In this document: piece after piece, positions 29,955-39,127 of the stretch
Layout of the letters: each line of letters starts with the position of its first letter
Position numbering within the stretch: the first letter of the stretch is position 1
Source of the DNA: an uncultured delta proteobacterium
GTDB lineage: Bacteria; Myxococcota_A; Polyangia; Haliangiales; Haliangiaceae
Assembly: GCA_900696455.1 (NCBI GenBank)
Contig: CAADGB010000043.1
Location: 25,084 to 89,083, forward strand
Length of the DNA stretch: 64,000 nucleotides
Reading direction: 5' to 3'
Made by a program: the position numbers and the translations under genes
The notes under the pieces: generated by a model
The model's database searches: none
The model's input: the letters and a program-made list of their open reading frames with translations, nothing else
What the model was told of the DNA's origin: nothing

Positions 29955-30449
29955 TCAGCCCTCGGTCGGCGATGGGGCGACCGATGCCGCTGTTGTCGCC
30001 GGTCCCGGCGTGCCGATCCCGGCGTGATCGATCACGGCGCCGTCGACGCCGCGCTCGAGCGCCGCGCGGTGTCGATCGGGCACCGGCTGCTTGGTGCCGC
30101 GCGCGGGATCGACCACGACGTACACGGTCTCGGCCGTGACCAGGATCGCGTCCTCGCCGTGGCGGCGAAAGCGCGTGGCCAGCGTGAACGACGTCGTGCC
30201 GACGCGCACGGTGGCGACCTCGGCGACGAGGACGTCGTCGAAGCGCGCCGGCGCGCGCCACTCCACCACCTGACGCACCAGGCGCCAGTCGAGCCCGGCG
30301 GTCGCGGGATCGACCGCGCCGAAGAGCACCCGCGTGTACTCGGTCGACGCCAGGTCGACGTAGTCGCCCCAGCGCGCGTTGAAGACGATCTTCTGCGCGT
30401 CGCACTCGGCGTAGCGGACGCGGAACAGGTAGCGGAACGGCTCGCTCAC
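29955..30449 (-). CDS. Acyl-CoA thioesterase, 4HBT/YbgC hot-dog fold
   Basis: 164 residues from GTG 30449. RVRYAECDAQKIVFNARWGD matches the hot-dog active-site segment, with Asp of ECDAQ as the catalytic residue and the N-x-x-W-x-D-Y-x-D helix behind it; RFDDVLVAEVATVRVGTTSF is the central strand pair. These enzymes hydrolyse acyl-CoA or acyl-ACP thioesters. The Pro/Thr-rich last 20 residues are extra. On this strand TACCAT (30461-30456) lies six bases before the GTG with no Shine-Dalgarno, so a leaderless start is likely. Confidence 0.8.
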   Translation of the reverse strand: MSEPFRYLFRVRYAECDAQKIVFNARWGDYVDLASTEYTRVLFGAVDPATAGLDWRLVRQVVEWRAPARFDDVLVAEVATVRVGTTSFTLATRFRRHGEDAILVTAETVYVVVDPARGTKQPVPDRHRAALERGVDGAVIDHAGIGTPGPATTAASVAPSPTEG

Positions 30450-30616
30450 CGGCGCATGGTAGCCGCGACGCGGCCGCGCCGCCGGGCCGCCCGCCCGCGC
30501 CGCGAGGGCCCCCGGCCGCGCCGGCCCGGCGGGGGACCGCGCCCCATGGTGGGGTTCGGATCCCCGGCCCACCTCCCGGATCGGTCGGCCATCCCCCTGA
30601 AAGGCGGTGGGGCGCC

Positions 30617-30632
30617 TGGCACGTGGGTTGCT
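30617..30632 (+). promoter_or_regulatory. Perfect sigma-54 promoter
   Basis: TGGCACG-TGGG-TTGCT equals the sigma-54 consensus TGGCACG-N4-TTGCW. GG (30618-30619) and GC (30630-30631) are separated by exactly ten bases. The gene at 30674 follows with a normal ribosome binding site. Confidence 0.75.
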
Positions 30633-30673
30633 CCTGCTCGGGGTGGCCACGAGCGGCCACCCGGGAGGTGCCC

Positions 30674-31963
30674 ATGTACCGCTACGGCGACGGAACGCCA
30701 TTCCCGTTCGAGGAGAACTTCATCGACATCGTCGGCGCCGCGGTCGAGGCCTGCGCCGCGATGTTCGGCGCCGCCGCCCAGCTCGAGGCCCTGCGGACCC
30801 GCGCCCGCGACGCCAAGCGCGACGTCGATCAGGAGGGCGCCAAGCTGACCGCGCTCGAGCGCTCGATCGAGGGCGCGGTCGCGCTGTCGCAGCCCTCGGT
30901 GGCCAAGGACGCCTCCCTGGTCCAGCAGACGGCGCTGCGCGCGCTCGAGGGGGCGCGCCACGCCATCTCGCTGTCGCGCGCCGCGCTGGAGAAGCGCGCC
31001 GCCGCGGCCGCCGCCGAGCCGCGGGTCGACCGCGCGATGCAGGCGGCGTTCGCCGCCGCCGCCGCGTTCTTCGATCACCACCAGCTCCCGCGCACCGCGT
31101 GGCGGTGGAGCTGGAAGGCGGAGCGTGGCGCCGAGGCCCAGGCCTTCGCCGCCCGCTTCACGGTGGCCTTCGACCTCACCGATCCGCCGTGGTCCGGACC
31201 GGCGCGCCTCGCCGCGCTCGTGCCTGGCCTCGTCGTCCGGCTCCCTCACAAGCGCCTGCTCGGCAAGCCCGCGCCGACCCGCATCCAGCTCGACCGCGGC
31301 GCGCTGCTCGAGGCCGAGCGCGAGGGCGACGAGCTGGTCCTGACGGTGCGCGAGCACGCGCAGAGGGCCTCGACGGGGTGGCGGCTGTCGTTCGATCGTC
31401 CCGCCGCGACCACGGTGACGTGCGTGCTCCTCGACGAGCGAGGCCAGACCACCGGCGTCGAGACCGAGATCGCCGGCGAGGACGCCGCCCAGCTCTCGCG
31501 CCTCGCCCTGGCCGTGATCGAGGCCATGGAGCCGGCGCTCGCCCGCCGCCGCACCCGCGAGGTGGTGATCGGCAAGACCCAGCTCCGCGCCCTGCCCGAC
31601 CCGGCCGAGCCGGGGCGGGCGCTGCTCGACCTGCTGGCGCCGACCATCCGCACGATGGTGCAGAAGAGCCGGGTCCCGGGCGAGATCTCGCTCAAGCGCG
31701 ACATCGCCGACGGCAAGCGCGAGGAGCTGTTCGTCTCGCGCAGCCTGCTCGCCTCGCGCTACGCCTCGCTGCCTCCCGCGTACCGCACGCTGTTCGACGC
31801 CGCCGGCCTCGGGCGCGACGCGGCGTCGGTGGCCGAGAGCGCCGGCGACGACGACGAGACCCAGACCGACCGCCGCCCCGAGCAGCGCGCCGAGCGGCCA
31901 CCGATGCCGCCGCCGCCGCCGCCGCGGGCCGCGCCCGGCGCGCGCACGCTGCTGGCGAGCTGA
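30674..31963 (+). CDS. Conserved hypothetical protein under a sigma-54 promoter
   Basis: 429 residues from the ATG at 30674 (GGGAGG at 30663-30668). No signal peptide or membrane helix. A helical, coiled-coil-like first half (about 20-140), then a mixed beta region (FTVAFDLTDPPWSGPARLAA; GWRLSFDRPAATTVTCVLLD), a helical region and a disordered acidic/Pro tail. I do not recognise the family. The sigma-54 promoter means it needs an activator, perhaps one of the many kinase-linked NtrC proteins of this phylum. Confidence 0.7.
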   Translation: MYRYGDGTPFPFEENFIDIVGAAVEACAAMFGAAAQLEALRTRARDAKRDVDQEGAKLTALERSIEGAVALSQPSVAKDASLVQQTALRALEGARHAISLSRAALEKRAAAAAAEPRVDRAMQAAFAAAAAFFDHHQLPRTAWRWSWKAERGAEAQAFAARFTVAFDLTDPPWSGPARLAALVPGLVVRLPHKRLLGKPAPTRIQLDRGALLEAEREGDELVLTVREHAQRASTGWRLSFDRPAATTVTCVLLDERGQTTGVETEIAGEDAAQLSRLALAVIEAMEPALARRRTREVVIGKTQLRALPDPAEPGRALLDLLAPTIRTMVQKSRVPGEISLKRDIADGKREELFVSRSLLASRYASLPPAYRTLFDAAGLGRDAASVAESAGDDDETQTDRRPEQRAERPPMPPPPPPRAAPGARTLLAS

Positions 31964-32077
31964 TCCCTTCACACGCTCGGCGGCGCCGCCGCGGTGGGTG
32001 TCGAGGCTCCACCGCGGCGACGCGGCGCGCCCGCAGCTCCGCGAGATCCTGGCGATCGCGCGCGGAACCGTCCTTGC

Positions 32078-32083
32078 TAGGAC
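32078..32083 (+). promoter_or_regulatory. -10-like TAGGAC, leaderless OmpA-family gene
   Basis: TAGGAC ends seven bases before the ATG at 32091, the same spacing as at 26737 and 57063. Confidence 0.45.
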
Positions 32084-32090
32084 GAGGACC

Positions 32091-32903
32091 ATGGCGATCT
32101 CCCTCCCCGATGCGAGTGGCGTCCTGGTTCGACCGTCTCCCCCCGGCGGTGTGCGGCGCGCCCGCGGCGAGTCCCGCGACGAGGTCCGGCCCCGGCCCCA
32201 GCGCGGCAAGAAGCTGGCGATGACCGTCATCGGCGCCGCCATCGTCGTCGGCATCGGCGGCGGCGTCGCCGCGTACCTGAGCGCGCGCGGCGGCGGGCCG
32301 GCGCCGGTGCCGGCGGCGGGCGCGGTGTCCGAGGACGCGGAGCGGGCGCGCCTCGAGCGCGAGCTCCTCGAGGCGCGCGACGCCCTCGCGGTCGAGAAGA
32401 AGGCCGCCGACGAGCTGCGCGCCGGCCAGGCCGAGATCGCCGCCAAGGCCGCCGAGGCGGCGCGGCTGCAGGAGAAGCTGGCGGCGGTGGTGAGCGGCTC
32501 GGGCGAGGTCACCCAGCGCGGCGACGAGGTCACGCTCGAGCTGGTCGACAAGGTGCTGTTCAAGCTCGGCGAGGCCGACCTGACGCCGCGCGGCCAGGCG
32601 GTGCTGGCGCGGGTCGGCGCCGCGCTAAACGATCTCCCCGACAAGCAGATCTGGGTGCAGGGCCACACCGACGACACGCCCATCCGCACCCGCGGCAAGG
32701 AGCCGCCGCGCTTCGCCAGCAACTGGGAGCTGTCGAGCGCCCGCGCCCTCACCGTCGTCCACTACCTGCAGCAGGAGGCCAAGGTCGATCCGCGGCGCCT
32801 GGCGGCGGTGGCGTTCGGCGAGTACCGGCCGGCGGCGCGCCAGAAGGCCAAGAACCGCCGCATCGAGATCGTGCTCTACCCGAAGCACCAGCTCGCCCGG
32901 TAG
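32091..32903 (+). CDS. OmpA/MotB-family peptidoglycan-binding membrane protein
   Basis: 270 residues. Basic cytoplasmic N-terminus, one membrane helix at about 44-66 (MTVIGAAIVVGIGGGVAAYL), a charged coiled coil (about 80-145), and a C-terminal OmpA domain (about 150-265) with VQGHTDDTPI and the NWELSSARALTVV and KNRRIEIVLYP motifs. This layout is MotB-like without a stator partner nearby. It probably links the inner membrane to peptidoglycan. An in-frame GTG/ATG further upstream is not needed given TAGGAC at 32078. Confidence 0.85.
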   Translation: MAISLPDASGVLVRPSPPGGVRRARGESRDEVRPRPQRGKKLAMTVIGAAIVVGIGGGVAAYLSARGGGPAPVPAAGAVSEDAERARLERELLEARDALAVEKKAADELRAGQAEIAAKAAEAARLQEKLAAVVSGSGEVTQRGDEVTLELVDKVLFKLGEADLTPRGQAVLARVGAALNDLPDKQIWVQGHTDDTPIRTRGKEPPRFASNWELSSARALTVVHYLQQEAKVDPRRLAAVAFGEYRPAARQKAKNRRIEIVLYPKHQLAR

Positions 32904-33012
32904 CCGGGCCGCGGCGCGACGGCCGAGCACGCCGACATGCCTGGCGCACCGGACCGGCTGACGTGCCCGCGACGGCGTCCGACCCGGTCGGTGTCCAGGA
33001 GCGGGTGGAGGA

Positions 33013-34326
33013 TCAGGCGCCGGCCAGGATCGCCGCCGCCGCCACCTCGCCGGCCTCGATCGCGCCCTCCATGAAGCCGGGCCAGGTGGTCGCCGCCTCG
33101 GTGCCGGCGAGCACGACCCGACCGTGCGCGCCGCGCCACGCCGCGCCGCCGGCGCGCGCGCCCGGCGGCAGGGTCGGCACGCAGCCGGCGCTCCACCGCT
33201 CGGCGCCCCAGTCGACGCAGGCCAGGTCGACGGGCGCGGCGGCGGCGGGTCCGAACAGGCGGCCGAGCTCGGCGCGCACGGTGGCCTGCCGCTCGGCGAG
33301 CGGCGCCGCGGCCCAGGTCCGCGCCGGTCCGGCGACCACGAACGCGGCCAGCGCGGCGACGCCGTCGTCGGTGCAGGCGTCGACGGTCGCGCGCACCAGC
33401 CCGGGGCGGAGGTAGGCCTCGCCCGAGCGCCCCTCGTCGCGCCAGAACGGTCGCGCGTAGACCGCGACGCACTTGACGACCGGCCCCGGCCGCGACGCCT
33501 GCGCCGCGGCGGCCAGCGCCGGGGGCAAGGCCGGCGCGAACGCGATGGCGCGCGCGACCGCCGGCGGGACGGCGAGCACCACCCGCCCGGCGCGCGCGAC
33601 CGCGCCGCCGTCGACCTCGACCTCGACCGGACCCACGCCGTCGCGCACCGCGACCACCGGGGCCGCGCAGGTCACCCGCTCGCCCAGCGCCGCCGCCAGC
33701 CGCGCCGGCAGGGCGTGCGCGCCCGGCACCAGCCGGTGCTCGTCGCCGGGCCGGCCGTCGAAGGGATCGCCGTGGCCGCCGGTGGCGGCGAGCTGGGTCA
33801 GGTAGTCGAGGAGCGACAGCTCGTCGGGATCGGTGGCGAAGGTCATCTCGCAGTGGAGCGCGACGTGCGCGCGCAGCACCGGGTCGCCGAGCTCGCGGGC
33901 CAGCCAGGCGCCGACGCTCTCGTGATCCCAGGCCGCCGGCAGGTCGCCGGCGGCGGCCCGCGCGATCATCCGCGACAGCGCCGCCAGGCGCCGTCCGCGC
34001 GCCAGCGCCGCCACCACCCGCCCCGGCAGCGAGCGCGGGGCGCCGTCGGGGGCGAGGGCCACGACCGCGGCGCCGAGCCGGTGCTGCGGCGCGCGCGCCA
34101 CCCCCAGCTCGTCCGCGAGCGCGGCCAGCCGGGGCTGCCCCGACGTCCACCACTGGCCCCCGAGGTCGAAGACGCCGTCCCCGACCCGCCGCCCCAGCAG
34201 CCGGCCGCCGACGCGCGGCCGGGCCTCGAGCACGCGCACGCGAGCGCCGCCGCCGACCAGCCGGGTGGCGCACACCAGCCCCGACAGGCCGGCGCCGATC
34301 ACGATCACGTCGACGTCGCGGATCAC
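33013..34326 (-). CDS. FAD-dependent amine oxidase
   Basis: 437 residues. The N-terminus is a Rossmann FAD site (VDVIVIGAGLSGLVCATRLV, then EARPRVGGR) and the C-terminus has the second FAD motif (GRVVLAGTEAATTWPGFMEG, then AIEAGEVAA). These are the marks of the flavin monoamine oxidase family, which oxidise amines or related compounds. The substrate is unknown. GTG start at 34326 with TACGCT seven bases upstream (34339-34334) and no Shine-Dalgarno. Confidence 0.88.
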   Translation of the reverse strand: MIRDVDVIVIGAGLSGLVCATRLVGGGARVRVLEARPRVGGRLLGRRVGDGVFDLGGQWWTSGQPRLAALADELGVARAPQHRLGAAVVALAPDGAPRSLPGRVVAALARGRRLAALSRMIARAAAGDLPAAWDHESVGAWLARELGDPVLRAHVALHCEMTFATDPDELSLLDYLTQLAATGGHGDPFDGRPGDEHRLVPGAHALPARLAAALGERVTCAAPVVAVRDGVGPVEVEVDGGAVARAGRVVLAVPPAVARAIAFAPALPPALAAAAQASRPGPVVKCVAVYARPFWRDEGRSGEAYLRPGLVRATVDACTDDGVAALAAFVVAGPARTWAAAPLAERQATVRAELGRLFGPAAAAPVDLACVDWGAERWSAGCVPTLPPGARAGGAAWRGAHGRVVLAGTEAATTWPGFMEGAIEAGEVAAAAILAGA

Positions 34327-34359
34327 CGCGGCCAGCGTACCGCGCGCGGCCGCCGCCGG

Positions 34360-35226
34360 TCAGCGCGCGAGCAGCTTGCGCAGCACGTCCTCGAGCGGCG
34401 TCGGGCCGCGCACGGCGCGAGTGGCGCCGCCCTCCCAGTCGACCCGGCCGGCGATGATCGCCGCGTACATCTCGCGGTAGAGCGCGGCCATCGTGGCCGA
34501 GATGCCGAAGCTGGTGAAGGTCGGCACCACGGCGTCGAGGGGCGCCTCGGCCGCCGCCACCGGCTGGCCGGTGATCGCCGCCACGGCGGCGGCGACGTCG
34601 TCGGCGCTGTACGGGCGCGGCCCGGCCAGCTCGAGGACGCGGCGGCGCTCGCCGCCCGGCCCCTCGACCAGCGCGGCGGCGGCGGTGGTGCCGATGTCGC
34701 GGGTCGCGATCATCGGGATGGCCAGGGCCCGGGGCAGGAACGTCGGCAGCGCGCCCCGGGCGACCGCGCCCAGCGACGCGCCCCAGTTCTCCATGAAGTA
34801 CGCGGCGCGCACCGCGGTCAGGGCGGTGACCTCGGCCAGCGCGGCCTCGGCGTGGTGCAGCGTCGCGATGGGCCCGGTGCCGTCGGGGTGCTGGGCGCCG
34901 ATCGACGACAGCAGGACGGCGTGGGGCACCGCCGCCGCCCGCGTCGCCGCCGCCAGCGACGCCACCACCGCCCGGTTCTCGCCCGCCGGATCGGCGGAGG
35001 CCAGGCGGGGCGGCACCAGCAGGTAGGCGCCGGTCGCGCCGCGCAACGCGGCGGTCAGGGCGGCGGTGTCCTCGAGCGAGGCCACCGCGACCTCGGCGCC
35101 GCGGGCGCGCCAGGGCGCGGCGCGGGCGGCGTCGCGGACGACGACGCGAACCGGCTTGCCGGCGGTGAGCAGGGTGTCGGCGACGACGGCGCCGGTGTTT
35201 CCAGTGACTCCGGTGATGACGTACAT
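34360..35226 (-). CDS. NAD(P)H-binding NmrA/QorB-like reductase
   Basis: 288 residues. MYVITGVTGNTGAVVADTLL is the dinucleotide-binding GxxGxxG start of the atypical short-chain dehydrogenase (NmrA/QOR2) family, followed by VVVRDAARA and the AYLLVPP and TALTAVRAAYFMEN segments. QOR2-type proteins reduce quinones or act as redox sensors. AGGAG before the ATG. It is divergent from a LysR regulator only 72 bp away, the classic target arrangement. Confidence 0.82.
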   Translation of the reverse strand: MYVITGVTGNTGAVVADTLLTAGKPVRVVVRDAARAAPWRARGAEVAVASLEDTAALTAALRGATGAYLLVPPRLASADPAGENRAVVASLAAATRAAAVPHAVLLSSIGAQHPDGTGPIATLHHAEAALAEVTALTAVRAAYFMENWGASLGAVARGALPTFLPRALAIPMIATRDIGTTAAAALVEGPGGERRRVLELAGPRPYSADDVAAAVAAITGQPVAAAEAPLDAVVPTFTSFGISATMAALYREMYAAIIAGRVDWEGGATRAVRGPTPLEDVLRKLLAR

Positions 35227-35298
35227 GGCGAGCTCCTTGGTGCGCCCATCGTGGCCCCGCGCCGTCCATGCGTCCAACGCATGGTATGCATGTTGATC

Positions 35299-36270
35299 AT
35301 GCGTACTGCTCATGCTGCGCTCCGCGGCGTGGACCTCACCCTGGTGCGGGTGCTCGACGCCCTGCTCGCCGAGCGCCACGTCACCCGGGCCGCGGCGCGC
35401 CTCGGCATCAGCCAGTCGGCGGCCAGCCACGCCCTGGCCCGCCTGCGCCGGCTCCTCGCCGACCCGCTCCTGGTCCGCGGCCCGCGCGGCGCCCGCGGCC
35501 CGCGATCCCCGCACGAGGTGATGGTGCCGACGCCGCGGGCGCTGGCGCTGGCGCCGGCGCTCGAGCGCGCGCTCGCCGAGCTGGCGGCGGCGCTGCGCCC
35601 GCCCGCGCCGTTCGACCCGGCCACCGCCCGCCGCACCTTCCACCTCGCGATCGGCGACTACGCCGAGCTGGTGCTCCTGCCCGCGCTGGTCGCCCGGCTG
35701 GCGACGATCGCCCCGGGCGTCGACCTCTTCGTGCGCGCCGTCCCCGACGACCTCGCCGCCGCCCTGGCCGCCGGCGACGTCGACCTCGTGCTCGCGCCGC
35801 CGCGCCCGCGGGATCTGTCCGGACCCGGGCTCTACCAGCGCCACCTGTTCGACGAGCGCTTCGTGTGCGCGCTGCGCCGCGGCCACCCCGCCGCCACCCG
35901 CCGCCTGACCCTCGACCGCTTCTGCGACCTCGACCACGTGCTGATCGCGCCGCGTGGCACCGCCGGCGGCTACGTCGACGACGCGCTGGCGCGGCTGGGG
36001 CGCCGGCGGCGGGTCGCCGTGACCGTGCCCCACTTCCTGGTGGTGCCCCACGTCGTCGCCACCACGGATCTGGTCGTGACCCTGCCGGCGCGCGTCGCCG
36101 CCGCCCTGGCCGCGCCCCACCGCCTGGTCACGCGGCCACCGCCGGCGGCGCTCGGCGTGACCGGGTTCGCGATCCACCAACTCTGGCACGAGCGCACCCA
36201 CGGCGACGCCGCCGGGCGCTGGCTGCGCGATCAGCTCGCCACCGTGGCGCGCGCGCTGCCGCCGCCGTGA
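35299..36270 (+). CDS. LysR-family transcriptional regulator
   Basis: 323 residues from ATG 35299; in-frame ATGs at 35281 and 35290 are also possible. The N-terminal HTH is clear (LLAERHVTRAAARLGISQSA then ASHALARLRRLL), followed by the substrate-binding domain (FHLAIGDYAELVLLPALVAR; GFAIHQLWHERTH). It probably controls the divergent NmrA-like reductase. The 72-bp gap carries overlapping near-palindromes (ATGCAT ... ATCATGCGT), which could be its binding site. Confidence 0.88.
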   Translation: MRTAHAALRGVDLTLVRVLDALLAERHVTRAAARLGISQSAASHALARLRRLLADPLLVRGPRGARGPRSPHEVMVPTPRALALAPALERALAELAAALRPPAPFDPATARRTFHLAIGDYAELVLLPALVARLATIAPGVDLFVRAVPDDLAAALAAGDVDLVLAPPRPRDLSGPGLYQRHLFDERFVCALRRGHPAATRRLTLDRFCDLDHVLIAPRGTAGGYVDDALARLGRRRRVAVTVPHFLVVPHVVATTDLVVTLPARVAAALAAPHRLVTRPPPAALGVTGFAIHQLWHERTHGDAAGRWLRDQLATVARALPPP

Positions 36271-36306
36271 CGTCCGGACCGCGGCGCCGCCGGCGCGGCG
36301 TGACGC

Positions 36307-37521
36307 TCACGCCACCAGGCCGGCGCGGCGGGCCCGCACCGCCCAGTAGCGCCGCACCAGGGGCGGCCGACGATCGCGCCCGCCGGCGGCCGTCACCCGC
36401 GCGGTCCAGTCGGCGAGCAGGCGGTCGCCCTCGGCGAAGGCCTCGCGCGGCGGCGGCGCCGCCGCCAGCCAGCGCGCTTCGGTGGCGTCGCGCTCACCGG
36501 CGAACCGCGGCAGGAGCGCCGCCGGCTCGCGCATGACCCGGCGGTGCAGCCGCTCGTGCCGCCACCACAGGCTGCGCGCGTCGGCGCGATCGGTGGGGGC
36601 CGGACCGAGGTCGAGGGGTTCGTCGACCCGCACCGGCTTGAACAGCCCGGTGCACGGCGCGGCGGTGGCGGTGACCCAGTGCCGGATCGCGCCCGGCGCC
36701 AGCTCGGCCACCCAGGACGCCGTGGTCTGCGACGCGGCCAGGACGCCGCCCGCGTGCATGCACGGCGCCGCCATCGCGCCGTTGTGCCAGCGGTAGCGGG
36801 GCGCCCGCCCCGGCCCCGCACCGACGACGGGGTCGCCGCCGTCGCCGTGATCGCGGAGGGCGGCGAACAGGTCGGTGACCGAGGACGCGGCGGACGCCGC
36901 GGCCAGGGTGCGCGCCCTCCTCGTCCGGCATCCGGACACCGCGGTCCTGATCAGATCACTCTCGCCGGCGATGCCGGGCAGGGTCAGGCCGTTGGAGATC
37001 GACCACGCCCGGGTCACCGCCTGCACCTGCCAGCGCCGGCCGGCGGTCTCGACCACGAACGCGCCGGTCGGATCGGCGACCAGGAAGCTGTTGTGGTAGG
37101 TGAACCCGCGATCCTCGTGGCCGCAGCCGCCGCCCTGGCCGTGGCGCTCGAGCAGGAGCCCGATCACCTCGACCGCCTCGCGGGCGGTCGCCGCGCGCTC
37201 GAGCGCGAGGCGGAGCAGATCCATGCCGGTCAGCCCGGTCGCGGCGTAGGGCTGGCGCGTGAACACCGCCTCGTTGCCGATCACGACCCCGTGCTCGTTG
37301 GCGCCGATCTCGGCGCCCCACATCCAGAACGGCCGCGACAGCAGCACGGCGTGGGTCTCGCGGGCCTGGGCGATCGTGAGGTGGGTGCAGCGCAGGGGCG
37401 CGCCGGCCGGGTGGCGCCGCCGCGGCTGCCAGTCGAGGAGCTGGGCCTCGTTGGGATCGCGGTCGGAGCTCTTGGCGAAGAGCACCCGCCCCCCGGTGAT
37501 CGCGACCATCGTGTCGCACAT
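36307..37521 (-). CDS. C69-family peptidase/secernin-like Ntn hydrolase
   Basis: 404 residues. The protein begins MCDTMVAITGG; Cys2 would be the N-terminal nucleophile after Met removal. FAKSSDRDPNEAQLLDWQPR, then GAEIGANEHGVVIGNEAVFT and NSFLVADPTGAFVVET, are the secernin/dipeptidase C69 motifs. These enzymes hydrolyse dipeptides or related amides. It shares a transcription unit with the lipoprotein at 37540-38499 (18-bp gap). Confidence 0.82.
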   Translation of the reverse strand: MCDTMVAITGGRVLFAKSSDRDPNEAQLLDWQPRRRHPAGAPLRCTHLTIAQARETHAVLLSRPFWMWGAEIGANEHGVVIGNEAVFTRQPYAATGLTGMDLLRLALERAATAREAVEVIGLLLERHGQGGGCGHEDRGFTYHNSFLVADPTGAFVVETAGRRWQVQAVTRAWSISNGLTLPGIAGESDLIRTAVSGCRTRRARTLAAASAASSVTDLFAALRDHGDGGDPVVGAGPGRAPRYRWHNGAMAAPCMHAGGVLAASQTTASWVAELAPGAIRHWVTATAAPCTGLFKPVRVDEPLDLGPAPTDRADARSLWWRHERLHRRVMREPAALLPRFAGERDATEARWLAAAPPPREAFAEGDRLLADWTARVTAAGGRDRRPPLVRRYWAVRARRAGLVA

Positions 37522-37539
37522 CTCGATGGCTCCGGCGGC

Positions 37540-38499
37540 CTACGGCGACGGCGCCGACTCGTGCAGGACCACCAGCCGCCAGGGCAGGAGCGCCGCGTCC
37601 GACGCGGCGGCGGCGGCCTCGGCGTCGCCCTCGACCTCGGGGACGAACCGCTCGAGCACGATGAAGACCCGGCGGGTCCCCGCCGGCTCGCCGTCGAGGG
37701 CGGCGGGCAGCAGCGCCCAGGCAAAGGCGCCGTCGGGCGTGGTCGCCGACGCCAGCGCCTCGCCCAGGGTCCACACCGGCGCCTGCTTCTTCCAGGCCTT
37801 CTTGATGTCCTTGACCCCGCGCACGGCCGACTTCGGGCCGGAGCGCACGACCATCGACTCGCGGTCGGCGTAGTGATCGAGGTAGTCGAGACGCCGCTCG
37901 GGCTCGCCCGTGAGCTGGGCCACGACGGTCGCGACCTCGGGCGGGGCCGGGCGGTGGGCGCCGCCGCTCGCGGGCGCCCACGCCGACGCCGCGCTCGCGG
38001 CCGGCGCCTCGGCGTCGCGGGTCAGACGCGCGACCTGGATCGCGGTCAGCGCCCACATGCCGTCGACCTCGGCCCCCAGCGCCACCACCACCAGCGGCTT
38101 GCCGTTGAGCTCGAGCTGATCGACCGCCCACGCCGAGCGCCCCTCGGGAGCGCCGCCGACCTGGAGCTTGCTCGAGCGCAGCCGCGGCGCCTTCTTGCCA
38201 CGCACCGCCTCGCCGACGGCGACCAGGGCCTCGGAGCGCTCGACCGCGACGTCGCCGAAGCGGGGCCCGGCGAGGAAGGCGTCGGCGGCGATGAGCGACA
38301 TCATGCCGGGCGCGTTGTTGCGCTTGAGGCTCTGGTAGGCCTCGTCGAGGAGCGCGGCGATCTCGCGCTCGGCCTCCTCGGGGGTCCGCGGCTCGAGCGC
38401 GGGCGCCGCCGGCGGCTTCGCCTTGCAGCCGGTCCCCAATCCCACCCCGGCGACGACGACCACCACCGCGGCCAGGGCCGCGCGACGAGAAGGCACCAT
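37540..38499 (-). CDS. Lipoprotein with two NTF2/SnoaL-like domains
   Basis: 319 residues. Signal peptide with lipobox GLGTGC (Cys at about 25). Two domains of about 125 residues share the start pattern of NTF2-like folds (DEAYQSLKRNNAPGMMSLIA then ADAFLAGPRFGDVAV; and LDYLDHYADRESMVVRSGPK), separated by an Ala/Pro linker near 185-205. Function unknown; NTF2-like lipoproteins often serve as binding or scaffold proteins. It is upstream of the C69 peptidase on the same strand. Confidence 0.7.
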   Translation of the reverse strand: MVPSRRAALAAVVVVVAGVGLGTGCKAKPPAAPALEPRTPEEAEREIAALLDEAYQSLKRNNAPGMMSLIAADAFLAGPRFGDVAVERSEALVAVGEAVRGKKAPRLRSSKLQVGGAPEGRSAWAVDQLELNGKPLVVVALGAEVDGMWALTAIQVARLTRDAEAPAASAASAWAPASGGAHRPAPPEVATVVAQLTGEPERRLDYLDHYADRESMVVRSGPKSAVRGVKDIKKAWKKQAPVWTLGEALASATTPDGAFAWALLPAALDGEPAGTRRVFIVLERFVPEVEGDAEAAAAASDAALLPWRLVVLHESAPSP

Positions 38500-38590
38500 G
38501 CCTCATCTTCGGCCGGGCCCGGGGCGGGCGCAAGCATCGCGGCGCCACGGCGCCGCGGCGCCGCGACGGCGACGTGGTACCGTGCCGGCC

Positions 38591-39127
38591 GTGCGGGTGA
38601 GCTTCCTCGATGGCAACGAGCCGCGCGCGGCCGAGCTGCGCCGCATCGCGCCCGCGCTGGAGCTCGAGCTGGTCGGCCTGCCGTCGGGGTACTCGACCAG
38701 CGCCCCCGACCCCGCCGAGCGCGCCCGCGGCATGGTGCTGGCCGCCGACGTCTTCCCGTGCATCGCCGAGGCCGTCGATCTCACGACCGTCGCCGGCGAC
38801 AGCCTGCGCCTCGAGCTCGACTCGGAGAACGACAACCGCTTCTGCCGGTGGTGGCGCGAGACCCCGGTGCGCTTCCACCTGTGCGTCGCCCTGCGCACCG
38901 CCGCCGACGCCGAGGTCGCGCTGTTCCGCGGCGAGGTCGCCGGCCGCATCGCCGACAAGCCGGCCGGGCTCCGCCCGCTGGGCTGGGACCGCCTGTTCGT
39001 CCCCGACGGCTTCGACGCCACCCTGGCCGAGCTGGTGGTCGCGCCCGAGCTCGGCGGCGACGGCCGCGACCCGGTCGGGCTGCGCACGCGTATCTACGGC
39101 GACCTGGTCGCCGCGCTCGAGCGATGA
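38591..39127 (+). CDS. rdgB: RdgB/HAM1 non-canonical purine NTP pyrophosphatase
   Basis: 178 residues. VRVSFLDGNEPRAAELRRIA is the HAM1 start, with the usual TGN replaced by DGN; the C-terminus has KPAGLRPLGWDRLFVPDGFD followed by ATLAEL, matching the G-GYDPIF-P-G-TfaEl motif. The enzyme cleans ITP, XTP and dITP from the nucleotide pool. The middle is less typical, so substrate range may differ. GTG start with TACCGT seven bases before. ATGA overlap with serB. Confidence 0.72.
   Translation: MRVSFLDGNEPRAAELRRIAPALELELVGLPSGYSTSAPDPAERARGMVLAADVFPCIAEAVDLTTVAGDSLRLELDSENDNRFCRWWRETPVRFHLCVALRTAADAEVALFRGEVAGRIADKPAGLRPLGWDRLFVPDGFDATLAELVVAPELGGDGRDPVGLRTRIYGDLVAALER

Noticed and set aside
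33124..35298. Long plus-strand extension upstream of the LysR gene
   Set aside because: The first 725 residues are an antisense copy of the amine oxidase and reductase genes; only the part from 35299 looks like protein.
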